64,000 nucleotides of DNA from Variovorax paradoxus (GTDB lineage Bacteria > Pseudomonadota > Gammaproteobacteria > Burkholderiales > Burkholderiaceae_C). Positions 48,101 to 56,054 of the stretch are shown here, piece by piece. The position numbers were made by a program, and so were the translations under genes. The stretch's first letter is position 1. Every line of letters starts with the position of its first letter. The notes beneath the pieces are model-generated. The model saw only the letters and a program-made list of their open reading frames with translations. It did not search any database and was not told the DNA's origin. Location of the stretch: contig NZ_JAGGNW010000002.1 in NCBI RefSeq assembly GCF_018614875.1, forward strand, positions 496,001 through 560,000, read 5' to 3'.

Positions 48101-50496
48101 CGGCACGCGAGACCGGGGGAGGGCCGCCGAGTTGGCAGCGCCGGGCGGTGGTGCTGCTGGTCTGGGCGCTGGTGTTGTTCGGCGGCGCGCTGCAGATAGC
48201 GCGCACGCAATTCAGCGCGGACCTTTCGGCTTTCCTGCCCAAGAGTCCCGACCTGCGGCAGCAGGTGCTCATCGAACAGCTGCAAAGCGGCGTGGCGTCG
48301 CGCACGCTGATGCTCGGCATCGAAGGCGGCGCCAGCGTGGAGCAGCGTGCGGCCGTCTCCCGCGCGGTGGCCAAGGCCATGCGCGAGAGCCGGCTGTTCG
48401 ACCTGATCCAGAACGGCGACACCGGCGACTGGTCCGAGGCCGGCACCTGGGTCTTCGAGCACCGCTACCAGCTTTCGCCGGGCGTGAGGCCCGAGCAGTT
48501 CACCGCCGACGGCCTGCGCGACGCGATCTACGAAACGCTGTCGATGCTGGGCACTCCGGCCGGCAACGTGATCAAGCCATTGCTCGATCGCGATCCGACC
48601 GGCGAGACCCAGCGCATTGCCATGGAGCTGACGCCGGCCAGCGCACCGCGCAGCGAAGACGGCGTCTGGATGTCGCGCACCGCGCCGCGCGCGCTCATGA
48701 TCGCCACCACGCGCGCGGCGGGCAGCGATCTCGATGCCCAGGCCGTGGCCATCGCGCGCGTGCACGCGGCTTTCGACGCTGCAACGCGCGGCATGGCCGA
48801 GACCACCCGGCCGAAGCTGCTGCTGAGCGGCCCGCCCGTGTTCTCGGTGCTGAGCCGCGACAAGATCAAGACCGAGGCGATCCACCTTGCCATCGTGGGT
48901 GGCATCGTGATGGGCGGCCTGCTGCTGTTGGCCTTTGCGTCGCCGCGCGCACTGGTCATCGCATTTCTGCCCGTGGCCACCGGCGTGGTGGTGGGGACCG
49001 CGGCGGTCAGCATGGTGTTCGGTTCGGTGCACGGCATGACGCTGGGCTTCGGCAGCACGCTGATCGGCGAAACCGTCGACTACGCCATCTACTACCTGAT
49101 CCAAGCCCGGGGCGCGGCCGTGGCCGGCACCGGCTGGGCGCGCTGGCGCGAGGTGCACTGGCCCACCGTGCGGCTCGGCCTGCTGACGTCAGTGTGCGGC
49201 TTCGCGGCGCTGGTGTTCTCGGGCTTTCCGGGCCTGGCACAGCTGGGCGTGTTCTCCATTGCGGGACTGGTGGCCGCGGCGCTGGCCACGCGCTACGCGC
49301 TGCCCATGCTCGCGCCCGATGGCGCCACCGGCATGGGCATGCGCAAGTACATGGCGCACGCCGCCGGCATGCTCGTGCGCGGCCTGCCGCGCCTGCGCTG
49401 GGTCCTGGCCGGGCTCGGCGTAGCCGCGCTGGTGCTGGTCGTCTGGCAGGGCGGGCATCTCTGGCGCGCCGATCTTGGCGCCATGAGTCCGGTGCCCAAG
49501 TCGGCGCAGCAGCTCGACGAAATGCTGCGCGCCGACATCGGCACCGGCGACGGCAGCACGCTGGTGGTGGTCTACGGTGCCGATGAAGAAACCGCATTGC
49601 GCAACACCGAAGCGGCCACCGCACGGCTCGAGGCGCTGGTCGACAAGGGCGAGCTCGGCGGCTTCGAGGCCGTGACGCGCGTGCTGCCGAGCGTGGCGAC
49701 CCAGACGGCGCGGCTGGCCAGCCTGCCCGAGGGCGAAACGCTGCGCACCCGACTGGCCGAAGCCACGCAAGGATCGCCGCTCCCGGTCACGCGACTCGGG
49801 CCGTTCCTGGCCGACGTCGAAGCCGCGCGCAAGCTGGCACCCGTGCGCCGCGCCGACCTCACCGGCGGGCCGCTCGGGTCGGTGGTCAACACGCTCATGT
49901 ACCAGCGCCCGGGCGGCGGCTGGTCGACGCTGGTGGTTCTGCACCCCGGCCCGAGCTTCAATGCAGGCCGGCTCGAAAAGGCGCTGGCGGGCGTGCCCGA
50001 GGTGCAGGTGGTCGATGTGGGCCGCGAACTCGCGGGGCTCTATCAGCGCTATCTGCACGAGGCCTTCGTGCAGGTGCTGCTCGGCGCGCTGGCGGTGGTG
50101 GTGCTGCTCGGCATCTACCTGCGCTCGGGCCGGCGCCTGCTCGCGGTGTGCCAGCCGCTGGTGGTCGCGGTGGTGCTCACCCTTGGCGGCATGGCCGTGC
50201 TGCAGGTGCCGCTCGGCATCCTGCACCTGGTGGGGCTGCTGCTGATCGTGGCGGTGGGCTCCAACTACGCGCTGTTCTTCGACCAGCTGCGCGTGGCGGG
50301 GCGGGCCGACGAGGACACGCTGGCGTCGCTGATGCTGGCCAACCTGACCACGGTGATGTCTTTCGGGCTGATCGCGATCTCGGACATTCCGGCGCTGTCG
50401 TCGATCGGCCGCGTGGTCGCACCGGGTGCCTTGCTGGCGCTGCTGCTGTCGGCCGCGTTCGCGCGCCGGGTGGTGCCGCCGCCCGCGCACGGTTGA
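48097..50496 (+). CDS. MMPL/RND-family exporter (xanthomonadin-exporter type)
   Basis: A 799-residue inner-membrane exporter. It has an N-terminal helix (AVVLLVWALVLFGGALQIA), a large periplasmic domain, five helices near residues 265-400 (including GSTLIGETVDYAIYYLIQARG), a second anchor near 430 with its periplasmic domain, and a final helix block near 650-790 (GSNYALFFDQLRVAGRADE). The halves each hold one periplasmic domain, as in MmpL and XanK-type exporters. The start is GTG, overlapping the LolA-like stop. Inferred to move the polyene lipid off the inner membrane. Confidence 0.92.
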   Translation: MTARETGGGPPSWQRRAVVLLVWALVLFGGALQIARTQFSADLSAFLPKSPDLRQQVLIEQLQSGVASRTLMLGIEGGASVEQRAAVSRAVAKAMRESRLFDLIQNGDTGDWSEAGTWVFEHRYQLSPGVRPEQFTADGLRDAIYETLSMLGTPAGNVIKPLLDRDPTGETQRIAMELTPASAPRSEDGVWMSRTAPRALMIATTRAAGSDLDAQAVAIARVHAAFDAATRGMAETTRPKLLLSGPPVFSVLSRDKIKTEAIHLAIVGGIVMGGLLLLAFASPRALVIAFLPVATGVVVGTAAVSMVFGSVHGMTLGFGSTLIGETVDYAIYYLIQARGAAVAGTGWARWREVHWPTVRLGLLTSVCGFAALVFSGFPGLAQLGVFSIAGLVAAALATRYALPMLAPDGATGMGMRKYMAHAAGMLVRGLPRLRWVLAGLGVAALVLVVWQGGHLWRADLGAMSPVPKSAQQLDEMLRADIGTGDGSTLVVVYGADEETALRNTEAATARLEALVDKGELGGFEAVTRVLPSVATQTARLASLPEGETLRTRLAEATQGSPLPVTRLGPFLADVEAARKLAPVRRADLTGGPLGSVVNTLMYQRPGGGWSTLVVLHPGPSFNAGRLEKALAGVPEVQVVDVGRELAGLYQRYLHEAFVQVLLGALAVVVLLGIYLRSGRRLLAVCQPLVVAVVLTLGGMAVLQVPLGILHLVGLLLIVAVGSNYALFFDQLRVAGRADEDTLASLMLANLTTVMSFGLIAISDIPALSSIGRVVAPGALLALLLSAAFARRVVPPPAHG

Positions 50497-51338
50497 TGGG
50501 AAAATCCGGCGCCATGTCTTCCGCATCCACCGCACCGTCCGAGTCCTGGCCCTGGCCGCCGGCCATCCGCGCCAGCGCTGCGTGGCATGTGGCGGCCATC
50601 GGCGCCGGTGTGCTGGTGCCGGGCGCCATGCCCTGGGCCATCGGCGCCATCGTGGCGAACCATGCGCTGATCACCGGCGCGGGGCTCACGCCGCGCAGCA
50701 GCCTGCTCGGCCCCAACGTCACGCGCTTGCCCGAGGCGGCTGCTGCCCGGCGCCAGGTGGCAATCACCATCGACGACGGGCCCGAGCCCGAGGTCACGCC
50801 CCGGGTGCTCGACCTGCTGGACGCACACGGCCAGCGCGCCACCTTCTTCTGCATTGCCGATCGCGTGCTTGCCCACCCGGCGCTGGCGCGCGAGATCGTG
50901 GCGCGTGGCCACAGCATCCAGAACCACACCGCGCGGCATCGGCACAATTTTTCCTTTCTCGGCCCCCGCGGCTTTGCCAGCGAGATCGCGCGCGCGCAGG
51001 ACATCCTGGCCGAAACCACCGGCCAACGCCCGACCTGTTTCCGCGCGCCGGCCGGCTTGCGCAATCCCTTTCTCGAACCGGTGCTGCACCGGCTCGGCCT
51101 TTCGCTCGTGAGCTGGACGCGCCGCGGCTTCGACACGCGCGAAGGCGACCCTGCCAAGGTCATGGCGCGCCTGGGCCGCAAGCTGCAGGCGCGCGACATC
51201 CTGCTTCTGCACGACGGCAACGCCGCGCGCACCCCTGGAGGAACCCCTGTGTTGCTGGAGGTATTGCCCTTGCTTTTCGAACGCCTGCGCGCCGCTGGAC
51301 TGCGCGCCGTCACCTTGCCGGAAGGCCTTGAATCATGA
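50496..51338 (+). CDS. NodB-type polysaccharide deacetylase family protein
   Basis: A 280-residue protein with an N-terminal hydrophobic segment (AAIGAGVLVPGAMPWAIGAIVANHALI) and a NodB homology domain: TIDDGPEPEVTPRVLDLL (motif 1), GHSIQNHTARHRH (metal-binding His pair), CFRAPAGLRNPFL (motif 3) and DILLLHDGNA (motif 5). It would deacetylate an N- or O-acetylated sugar or a similar ester. It is not part of the core aryl polyene set I know, so it may modify the sugar or headgroup of the product. The start at 50496 overlaps the exporter stop; an ATG at 50514 is possible. Confidence 0.88.
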   Translation: MGKSGAMSSASTAPSESWPWPPAIRASAAWHVAAIGAGVLVPGAMPWAIGAIVANHALITGAGLTPRSSLLGPNVTRLPEAAAARRQVAITIDDGPEPEVTPRVLDLLDAHGQRATFFCIADRVLAHPALAREIVARGHSIQNHTARHRHNFSFLGPRGFASEIARAQDILAETTGQRPTCFRAPAGLRNPFLEPVLHRLGLSLVSWTRRGFDTREGDPAKVMARLGRKLQARDILLLHDGNAARTPGGTPVLLEVLPLLFERLRAAGLRAVTLPEGLES

Positions 51339-52099
51339 GCGCGGTGCTGCCTTCTTCCACCGATACCGCCTGGCGCGAGCTTCATGAGGCCGCCACCGTT
51401 CCCTACAAGAAGGGCGGCAGCTTCGCCTGGCATTTCGCGCGCGGCAAGCTGGGGCGCGATCCGGTGTTTCGCGGACTGCTCGAATGCGGACTGATCGACA
51501 CGGCACATCGCCGCGTGGTCGACATCGGCTGCGGGCAGGGGCTCTTCGCGAGCCTGCTGGCGTCGATGAGCCGCATGCAGGCGCACGGCCGCTGGCCGTC
51601 GTCCTGGAGGCCCACGCCGCCGGCCGCCGACTACACGGGCATCGAGCTGATGCCCAAGGACGTGGCACGCGCCGCGGCTTCCATCGGGCATCTGCAGCCG
51701 CCGCCGCGTCTGCTCTGCGCCGACATGTGCTCGGCGCCGCTGCCGGCGTGCGACCTGGTCGTGATTCTCGATGTGCTGCACTACGTGGACATCGAGGCGC
51801 AAAACAATGTTCTTCAGCGTGTGCGCGATGCATTGCGGCGCGGCAGCAATGCGAATGCCCGTCTGCTGCTGCGCGTGGGCGACGCGTCCAGCAAGCGCGG
51901 CTTCGCCATCAGCCAGTGGGTCGATCGCACCGTGACGCGCATCCGCGGCCACAAGGTGTCGCCCACCTGGGGCCGTCCGCTGTCCGACTGGGTGGCGGCG
52001 CTGCAGCGGCTGGAATTTCGCGTGCAGAGCATTCCGATGAGCAAGGGAACGCCCTTTGCCAACGTGCTGCTGGTGGCAGACCTGGAGCACCCCGCGTGA
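51335..52099 (+). CDS. Class I SAM-dependent methyltransferase
   Basis: A 254-residue methyltransferase. The SAM-binding motif I is RRVVDIGCGQGLFASLLA (about 59-76), followed by the acidic residue of YTGIELMPKDV and the motif IV region CDLVVILDVLHYVD. In aryl polyene pathways a methyltransferase modifies the aryl head, so an O- or C-methylation of the head group is plausible; the target cannot be read from sequence. ATGA and GTGA overlaps link it to both neighbours. Confidence 0.88.
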   Translation: MSAVLPSSTDTAWRELHEAATVPYKKGGSFAWHFARGKLGRDPVFRGLLECGLIDTAHRRVVDIGCGQGLFASLLASMSRMQAHGRWPSSWRPTPPAADYTGIELMPKDVARAAASIGHLQPPPRLLCADMCSAPLPACDLVVILDVLHYVDIEAQNNVLQRVRDALRRGSNANARLLLRVGDASSKRGFAISQWVDRTVTRIRGHKVSPTWGRPLSDWVAALQRLEFRVQSIPMSKGTPFANVLLVADLEHPA

Positions 52100-52569
52100 C
52101 AGCGGCCCCGCAGACGCTCGACCGCACCGGCATTGCCGAGCGCATTCCGCACAGCGGCAGCATGTGCCTGCTCGACCGGCTCGAGCGCTGGGATGCCGAG
52201 TCCATTCAATGCAGCTCCCGCACGCATATGCAGCCCGACAATCCGTTGCGGACGGCGGGTGGGCTGCTTGCACCCAACGCCATCGAGTACGCGGCCCAGG
52301 CCATGGCGCTGCACGGCGGCATGCTGGCCGCCGAGGGGAGCGCGCCCTCGGCCGGATTCCTGGCGAGTGCGCGCAATGTGCGCCTGTCGGTCGCCCGGCT
52401 CGACGACATTGCGGGCGCGCTGCAGGTGCAGGCGCGGCGCCTGTCGGGCGACACGAACCAGATCCTCTATGAATTCGCGGTGAACGACAGCGGCGGCCGC
52501 GTGCTGGCCGAAGGCCGCGCGGTGGTGGTGCTGAACACGCCGCTCGCAACAGGAACCACGACGCAATGA
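52096..52569 (+). CDS. 3-hydroxyacyl-ACP dehydratase, hotdog fold (ApeP-like)
   Basis: A 157-residue single hotdog domain. IAERIPHSGSMCLLDRLERWDAE near the N-terminus is the first conserved block (with the candidate catalytic His), and LLAPNAIEYAAQAMALHGG forms the central helix. It would remove water from beta-hydroxyacyl-ACP to give the conjugated double bonds of a polyene. The start is GTG at 52096, overlapping the methyltransferase stop. The frame is open upstream but the overlap start fits the family length. Confidence 0.88.
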   Translation: MTAAPQTLDRTGIAERIPHSGSMCLLDRLERWDAESIQCSSRTHMQPDNPLRTAGGLLAPNAIEYAAQAMALHGGMLAAEGSAPSAGFLASARNVRLSVARLDDIAGALQVQARRLSGDTNQILYEFAVNDSGGRVLAEGRAVVVLNTPLATGTTTQ

Positions 52570-53297
52570 ACCTCGACGGAAAACGCGCACTGATCACCGG
52601 CGCCAGCGGTGCCTTGGGCGCCGCCATGGCCGAGCGCCTGGCGCGCGACGGCGCCACGGTGCTGCTGCACGCCAACTCGCGCCCCGAAGCGGTGGCGCAG
52701 CTGGCGGCCACCATCGAGGCCGCGGGCGGCAAGGCCGAATGCCATGTGTTCGACCTGCGCAGCGACGATGCCTGCCGCGCGGCGTGCGAGCGCATGCTCG
52801 ACGGCGGGCCGGTCCAGATCGTCGTCAACAACGCGGGCGTGCATGACGACGCCGTGCTGCCCGGCATGCGCGCCGAACAGTGGCACAAGGTCATCGACGT
52901 CTCGCTCAACGGATTCTTCCGCGTGACGCAGCCCTTGCTGCTGCCGATGATGCGCACGCGCTGGGGGCGCGTTCTCAACATTTCGTCTGTTTCGGCGCTG
53001 ACCGGCAACCGCGGGCAGGTCAACTATGCCGCGGCCAAGGGCGCGCTCAACAGCGCGACCAAGGCGCTGTCGCTCGAAGTGGCGTCGCGCGGCGTGACCG
53101 TCAACGCCATTGCACCGGGCATCATCGCTTCACCCATGGCCGATGCGGCCTTCGATCCCGCCATGGTCAACCAGATGGTGCCGATGAAGCGCGCCGGAAC
53201 GCCGCAGGAAGTGGCGGCGCTGGCCTCATTCCTGGCCAGCGACGAGGCGGCCTACATCACGGGGCAGGTGATCTCGATCAACGGCGGGATGATCTGA
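52566..53297 (+). CDS. 3-ketoacyl-ACP reductase (FabG-like, ApeQ position)
   Basis: Short-chain dehydrogenase of 243 residues. It has the NADPH motif ITGASGALGAAMAERLA (about 9-25), the NNAG motif in IVVNNAGVHDD, the catalytic Ser in NISSVSALTG, the YxxxK pair in VNYAAAKGAL, and PGIIASPM, all standard for FabG. It would reduce beta-ketoacyl-ACP during chain extension. It is the last plus-strand gene of the cluster. In reference aryl polyene clusters a ketosynthase usually lies next to it; here convergent minus-strand genes follow instead. Confidence 0.93.
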   Translation: MNLDGKRALITGASGALGAAMAERLARDGATVLLHANSRPEAVAQLAATIEAAGGKAECHVFDLRSDDACRAACERMLDGGPVQIVVNNAGVHDDAVLPGMRAEQWHKVIDVSLNGFFRVTQPLLLPMMRTRWGRVLNISSVSALTGNRGQVNYAAAKGALNSATKALSLEVASRGVTVNAIAPGIIASPMADAAFDPAMVNQMVPMKRAGTPQEVAALASFLASDEAAYITGQVISINGGMI

Positions 53298-53363
53298 GTT
53301 GGCCGTTGGGGCGCGGCGATTGAGGTAGGTGGCCGAATCGGCATTGAACACACGACAAGCGCT

Positions 53364-53421
53364 CGGCAGGCAGTACGGCGCGGCCGGCATAGTGGGGCCG
53401 GCCGCGCCGTACCGCCTGCCG
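53364..53421. terminator. Long hairpin between convergent fabG-like and glycosyltransferase genes
   Basis: The two 25-nt arms CGGCAGGCAGTACGGC... and ...GCCGTACCGCCTGCCG pair at 24 of 25 positions around an 8-nt loop (ATAGTGGG). No long T-run follows. It probably stops or stabilises both convergent transcripts. Confidence 0.65.
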
Positions 53422-53443
53422 GGCGCGCACCAACAAAGAAGCG

Positions 53444-54220
53444 CTACCCCTGAAACGGCGGAGCCCCCCGCAGCTTGCGAAATACCAACCCCGGCAACCG
53501 CAACACAAATTCGACCATCAGTCGCGTGTGCATCCACGTCAGCAGCAGGTTGTCGCGCCCATAGCGAAAGTGCGATACCCCGCCTTCCTCGGCGGTCAGG
53601 TACTTCACCGGCGCGTCGATGTTCACGGGCTTGACGCCGCGCCAGGCCAGCCGCACGACGGCTTCGGTGTCGAAGTCGAAGCGGCGCATCCACGGCTGCC
53701 GCGCCATCACGGCGATCAGGTCGGTCACCGGGTAGACGCGAAATCCGTAGAGCGAATCGCCCACGCCGGCAAACAGGGTCTCGAGCTGGGTCCAGCCGTT
53801 CGACACGCGCCGTCCCCGCACGCGCAGCAGCGGGGCGGAGGCATCGAACACCGGGCGGCCCAGCACCATGGTCTCGGGCCGCGCCTGCGATGCGTTCATG
53901 AAGGCGGGAATCAGGTCGGCCGGGTGCTGGCCGTCGGAGTCCATGGTCAGCGCATGCGTGAAGCCGGCCTCGCGTGCCGCGCGCAGGCCGTGCAGCACGG
54001 CCGCGCCCTTGCCCTGGTTGTGCGGCAGCAGCCAGACTCGCAGGCCCGGGTCGCCCGCGGCCATCTGCTGCAGGCGCTCGCCCGTGCCGTCGGTGCTGCC
54101 ATCCACCACCACCCAGACCGGGTTCCACTGCGCGCGCGCCGCTTCGACCGTGGAGAACAGGCGTTCGCCCGTGTTGTAGCTGGGGATCAGGACAAGGTGG
54201 GTGCGCGAGGCGTCTGGCAT
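53444..54220 (-). CDS. Family 2 glycosyltransferase
   Basis: A 258-residue glycosyltransferase. It has the N-terminal GT-A fold THLVLIPSYNTGERLFSTVEAA, nucleotide-sugar motif VVVDGSTDGTGERL, the DxD-like ALTMDSDGQHPADL near residues 90-103, and a later RRFDFDTEAVVRLAWRG segment typical of dolichyl-phosphate-mannose-synthase-like enzymes. Such enzymes accompany aryl polyene genes and may glycosylate the product. Its start lies inside the 3' end of the upstream acyltransferase gene (34 bp overlap). The frame is open upstream. Confidence 0.9.
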   Translation of the reverse strand: MPDASRTHLVLIPSYNTGERLFSTVEAARAQWNPVWVVVDGSTDGTGERLQQMAAGDPGLRVWLLPHNQGKGAAVLHGLRAAREAGFTHALTMDSDGQHPADLIPAFMNASQARPETMVLGRPVFDASAPLLRVRGRRVSNGWTQLETLFAGVGDSLYGFRVYPVTDLIAVMARQPWMRRFDFDTEAVVRLAWRGVKPVNIDAPVKYLTAEEGGVSHFRYGRDNLLLTWMHTRLMVEFVLRLPGLVFRKLRGAPPFQG

Positions 54221-54990
54221 GCGGGGGACGCGTCGTTGGCGCGCTGTTCCATGTGTTGGCGAAAGTATTGTTCCAGCTCCGACTGCAGCAGGTGGCTGTC
54301 CTGCAAGGGCGCGAACCGCTCGCCCAACCGGAGCTTGAAGACGATGGGCAGTGGCGGCACGCGCCACAGCGGCCAGCCTTTGCCGAGATAGGGCGAGTCG
54401 GTCTCGATGAACACGGTCTGGATCGGCGCCTGTGCGAGCTTGGCGATCAGTGTCACGCCGTGGCCGAAGGGATTGAGTGGCGGCGTCACGGTGCGCGTGC
54501 CTTCGGGAAAGATCACCAGCTGCCCGCCGTTGCGCAGGTCGGCCACGGCCAGGCGCACCATGGTGCGTGCCGACTCGTTGCTGACGTAGCGCGCGAGCCG
54601 CGCCCCCGCGCCAAGGAAGATGTTGTGCAGCAGGTCGGCCTTCATGATGCAGGCGCTGCGCGGCAGCCGCGCCACCAGCAGCAGGGCGTCGAGCATGGTC
54701 GGGTGGTTGGCGACGAAGATCACGCCCGGCTCGTTGCGCATCGGGTCGAGGCAACGGGCGTCGATGCGCATCATTCCGGTCATCGAGGCCAGGCCCCAGA
54801 ACATGCGGTAGGCAAACGCGATGGTCAGGCGGCCCAGCGTGCGGGCGGGCGCCTCGGGCATCACCGGGTACAGCAGCATGGCCACGAAATTCCAGGCGAG
54901 CGAAATCAGGCCCAGGAACAGCAGCAGCGCGTAGAGCATCAACGCAAGCGGAATGGCCGTGAGAATGCGCAGCACGCGGGTCATCGACAT
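54187..54990 (-). CDS. 1-acylglycerol-3-phosphate acyltransferase-like protein (PlsC family)
   Basis: A 267-residue acyltransferase with two N-terminal helices (IPLALMLYALLLFLGLISLAWNFVAMLLYPV). The catalytic motif is VFVANHPTMLDALLLVA (NHxxxxD, about 91-108) and the substrate motif is VIFPEGTRTVTP (about 159-170). In aryl polyene and xanthomonadin clusters a PlsC-like enzyme is believed to attach the aryl polyene to a lipid. It overlaps the glycosyltransferase by 34 bp and lies 30 bp from the chorismatase-like stop. Confidence 0.9.
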   Translation of the reverse strand: MSMTRVLRILTAIPLALMLYALLLFLGLISLAWNFVAMLLYPVMPEAPARTLGRLTIAFAYRMFWGLASMTGMMRIDARCLDPMRNEPGVIFVANHPTMLDALLLVARLPRSACIMKADLLHNIFLGAGARLARYVSNESARTMVRLAVADLRNGGQLVIFPEGTRTVTPPLNPFGHGVTLIAKLAQAPIQTVFIETDSPYLGKGWPLWRVPPLPIVFKLRLGERFAPLQDSHLLQSELEQYFRQHMEQRANDASPACQTPRAPTLS

Positions 54991-55020
54991 GGGTCGCCGG
55001 GTCCGGTCGATCGCACCGGG

Positions 55021-56052
55021 TCAGGCCCGCAGGCGACCCGGGGCGACGGCGTGGGCTTCGATCTCGACCAGCAGGTCGCTGCGGCAGATGTCCGCCTCCA
55101 GGTAGACCGCGTGGCGGATCATCGGCGCGTCGGTGCCGAGCGCGTTCTCGAGCACGCCGCGCACCTTGTCGGTATCGGCCGGATGCCGCACGTAGACCAC
55201 GCAATCGAGCATGGCGAGCGAGAACCTGGCCGTGACCAGCTGGTTGGCGGCCGCGATCACGGCTTCGAGATTGCGCAGCGTTTCGCGCGTCTGCTCCAGC
55301 ACATCGCCGTGGTGTGCGGTTTCGTGGCCCACGATGCTCGCGGTGCCCGATATGAAAAGCGCCACGTCGCCATTGCCGATGTCAGCCAGCGCGGCGCGCG
55401 AGAAGGTGGGCGAGCGCGGGCCGTAGGTTTCCGGGTAGCGGTAGGCCGAGATCTGGCGCGGGTTTTCGACCGGCAGGGGCGCCGTCTGGCCGGCCAGGAA
55501 GCGGATCGACAGCGCGCCCTGGTGGATGCCCAGCGCACACGCCGCGGGCGCACCTTCGAAGGCGGCGCGGCCGGCCTCGAAAAAGGCTTCCTGGCGCCCG
55601 AGGTTGAACTGGCGATAGCGCTCCAGCCCGCCGCCGTCGGCATTGATCTGCGGCAGGTAGTTCCAGATGCGCAGCAGGTGGGGCGTGCCGGCCTGGTCGA
55701 GGGTCTTGAACAGGTCGCGGTAGGCGCGGTGCGCAAGCTCGGCAAGGTCCTGTTTCTCGACCGACTCGTCGAGATCGATGGCGCCGAGCAGCCACTGCCC
55801 GTCGCTGCGCCAGCGGGCGATGCCGGTGGTGCCCGATGCGACCTGCCCGCCGGCCACGTGCCACACGTCGGCCATGGCGCCTTGGGCCGAAAGAACGCGC
55901 GCATTGACGGTCGGCATCCATGCCAGTTCGTGCGGCGTGCCGTAGCCGAGTGCCGCAAAGGGCGCACTGCCGCTGGCGGCCAGTGCAAGGCTGTCGGGCA
56001 GCGAGAGGCGCTCGACGCGCAAGGATGATGAGGTTTCGCCCTGGACTTGCAC
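55021..56052 (-). CDS. XanB2-like chorismatase
   Basis: A 343-residue protein of the chorismatase / XanB2 family, which makes 3- and 4-hydroxybenzoate from chorismate and primes xanthomonadin synthesis. Landmarks are RAYRDLFKTLDQAGTPHLLRIWNYLPQIN, the AFFEAGRAAFEGAPAACALGIHQGAL block, ENPRQISAYRYPETYGPRSPTFSRA and FISGTASIVGHETAHHGDVLEQT. These regions hold the active-site residues of the family, and the fold resembles YjgF/RidA proteins. The GTG at 56052, three bases after the UbiE-like stop, is used. It supplies the most likely starter unit for the cluster's polyene. Confidence 0.87.
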   Translation of the reverse strand: MQVQGETSSSLRVERLSLPDSLALAASGSAPFAALGYGTPHELAWMPTVNARVLSAQGAMADVWHVAGGQVASGTTGIARWRSDGQWLLGAIDLDESVEKQDLAELAHRAYRDLFKTLDQAGTPHLLRIWNYLPQINADGGGLERYRQFNLGRQEAFFEAGRAAFEGAPAACALGIHQGALSIRFLAGQTAPLPVENPRQISAYRYPETYGPRSPTFSRAALADIGNGDVALFISGTASIVGHETAHHGDVLEQTRETLRNLEAVIAAANQLVTARFSLAMLDCVVYVRHPADTDKVRGVLENALGTDAPMIRHAVYLEADICRSDLLVEIEAHAVAPGRLRA

Positions 56053-56054
56053 GG

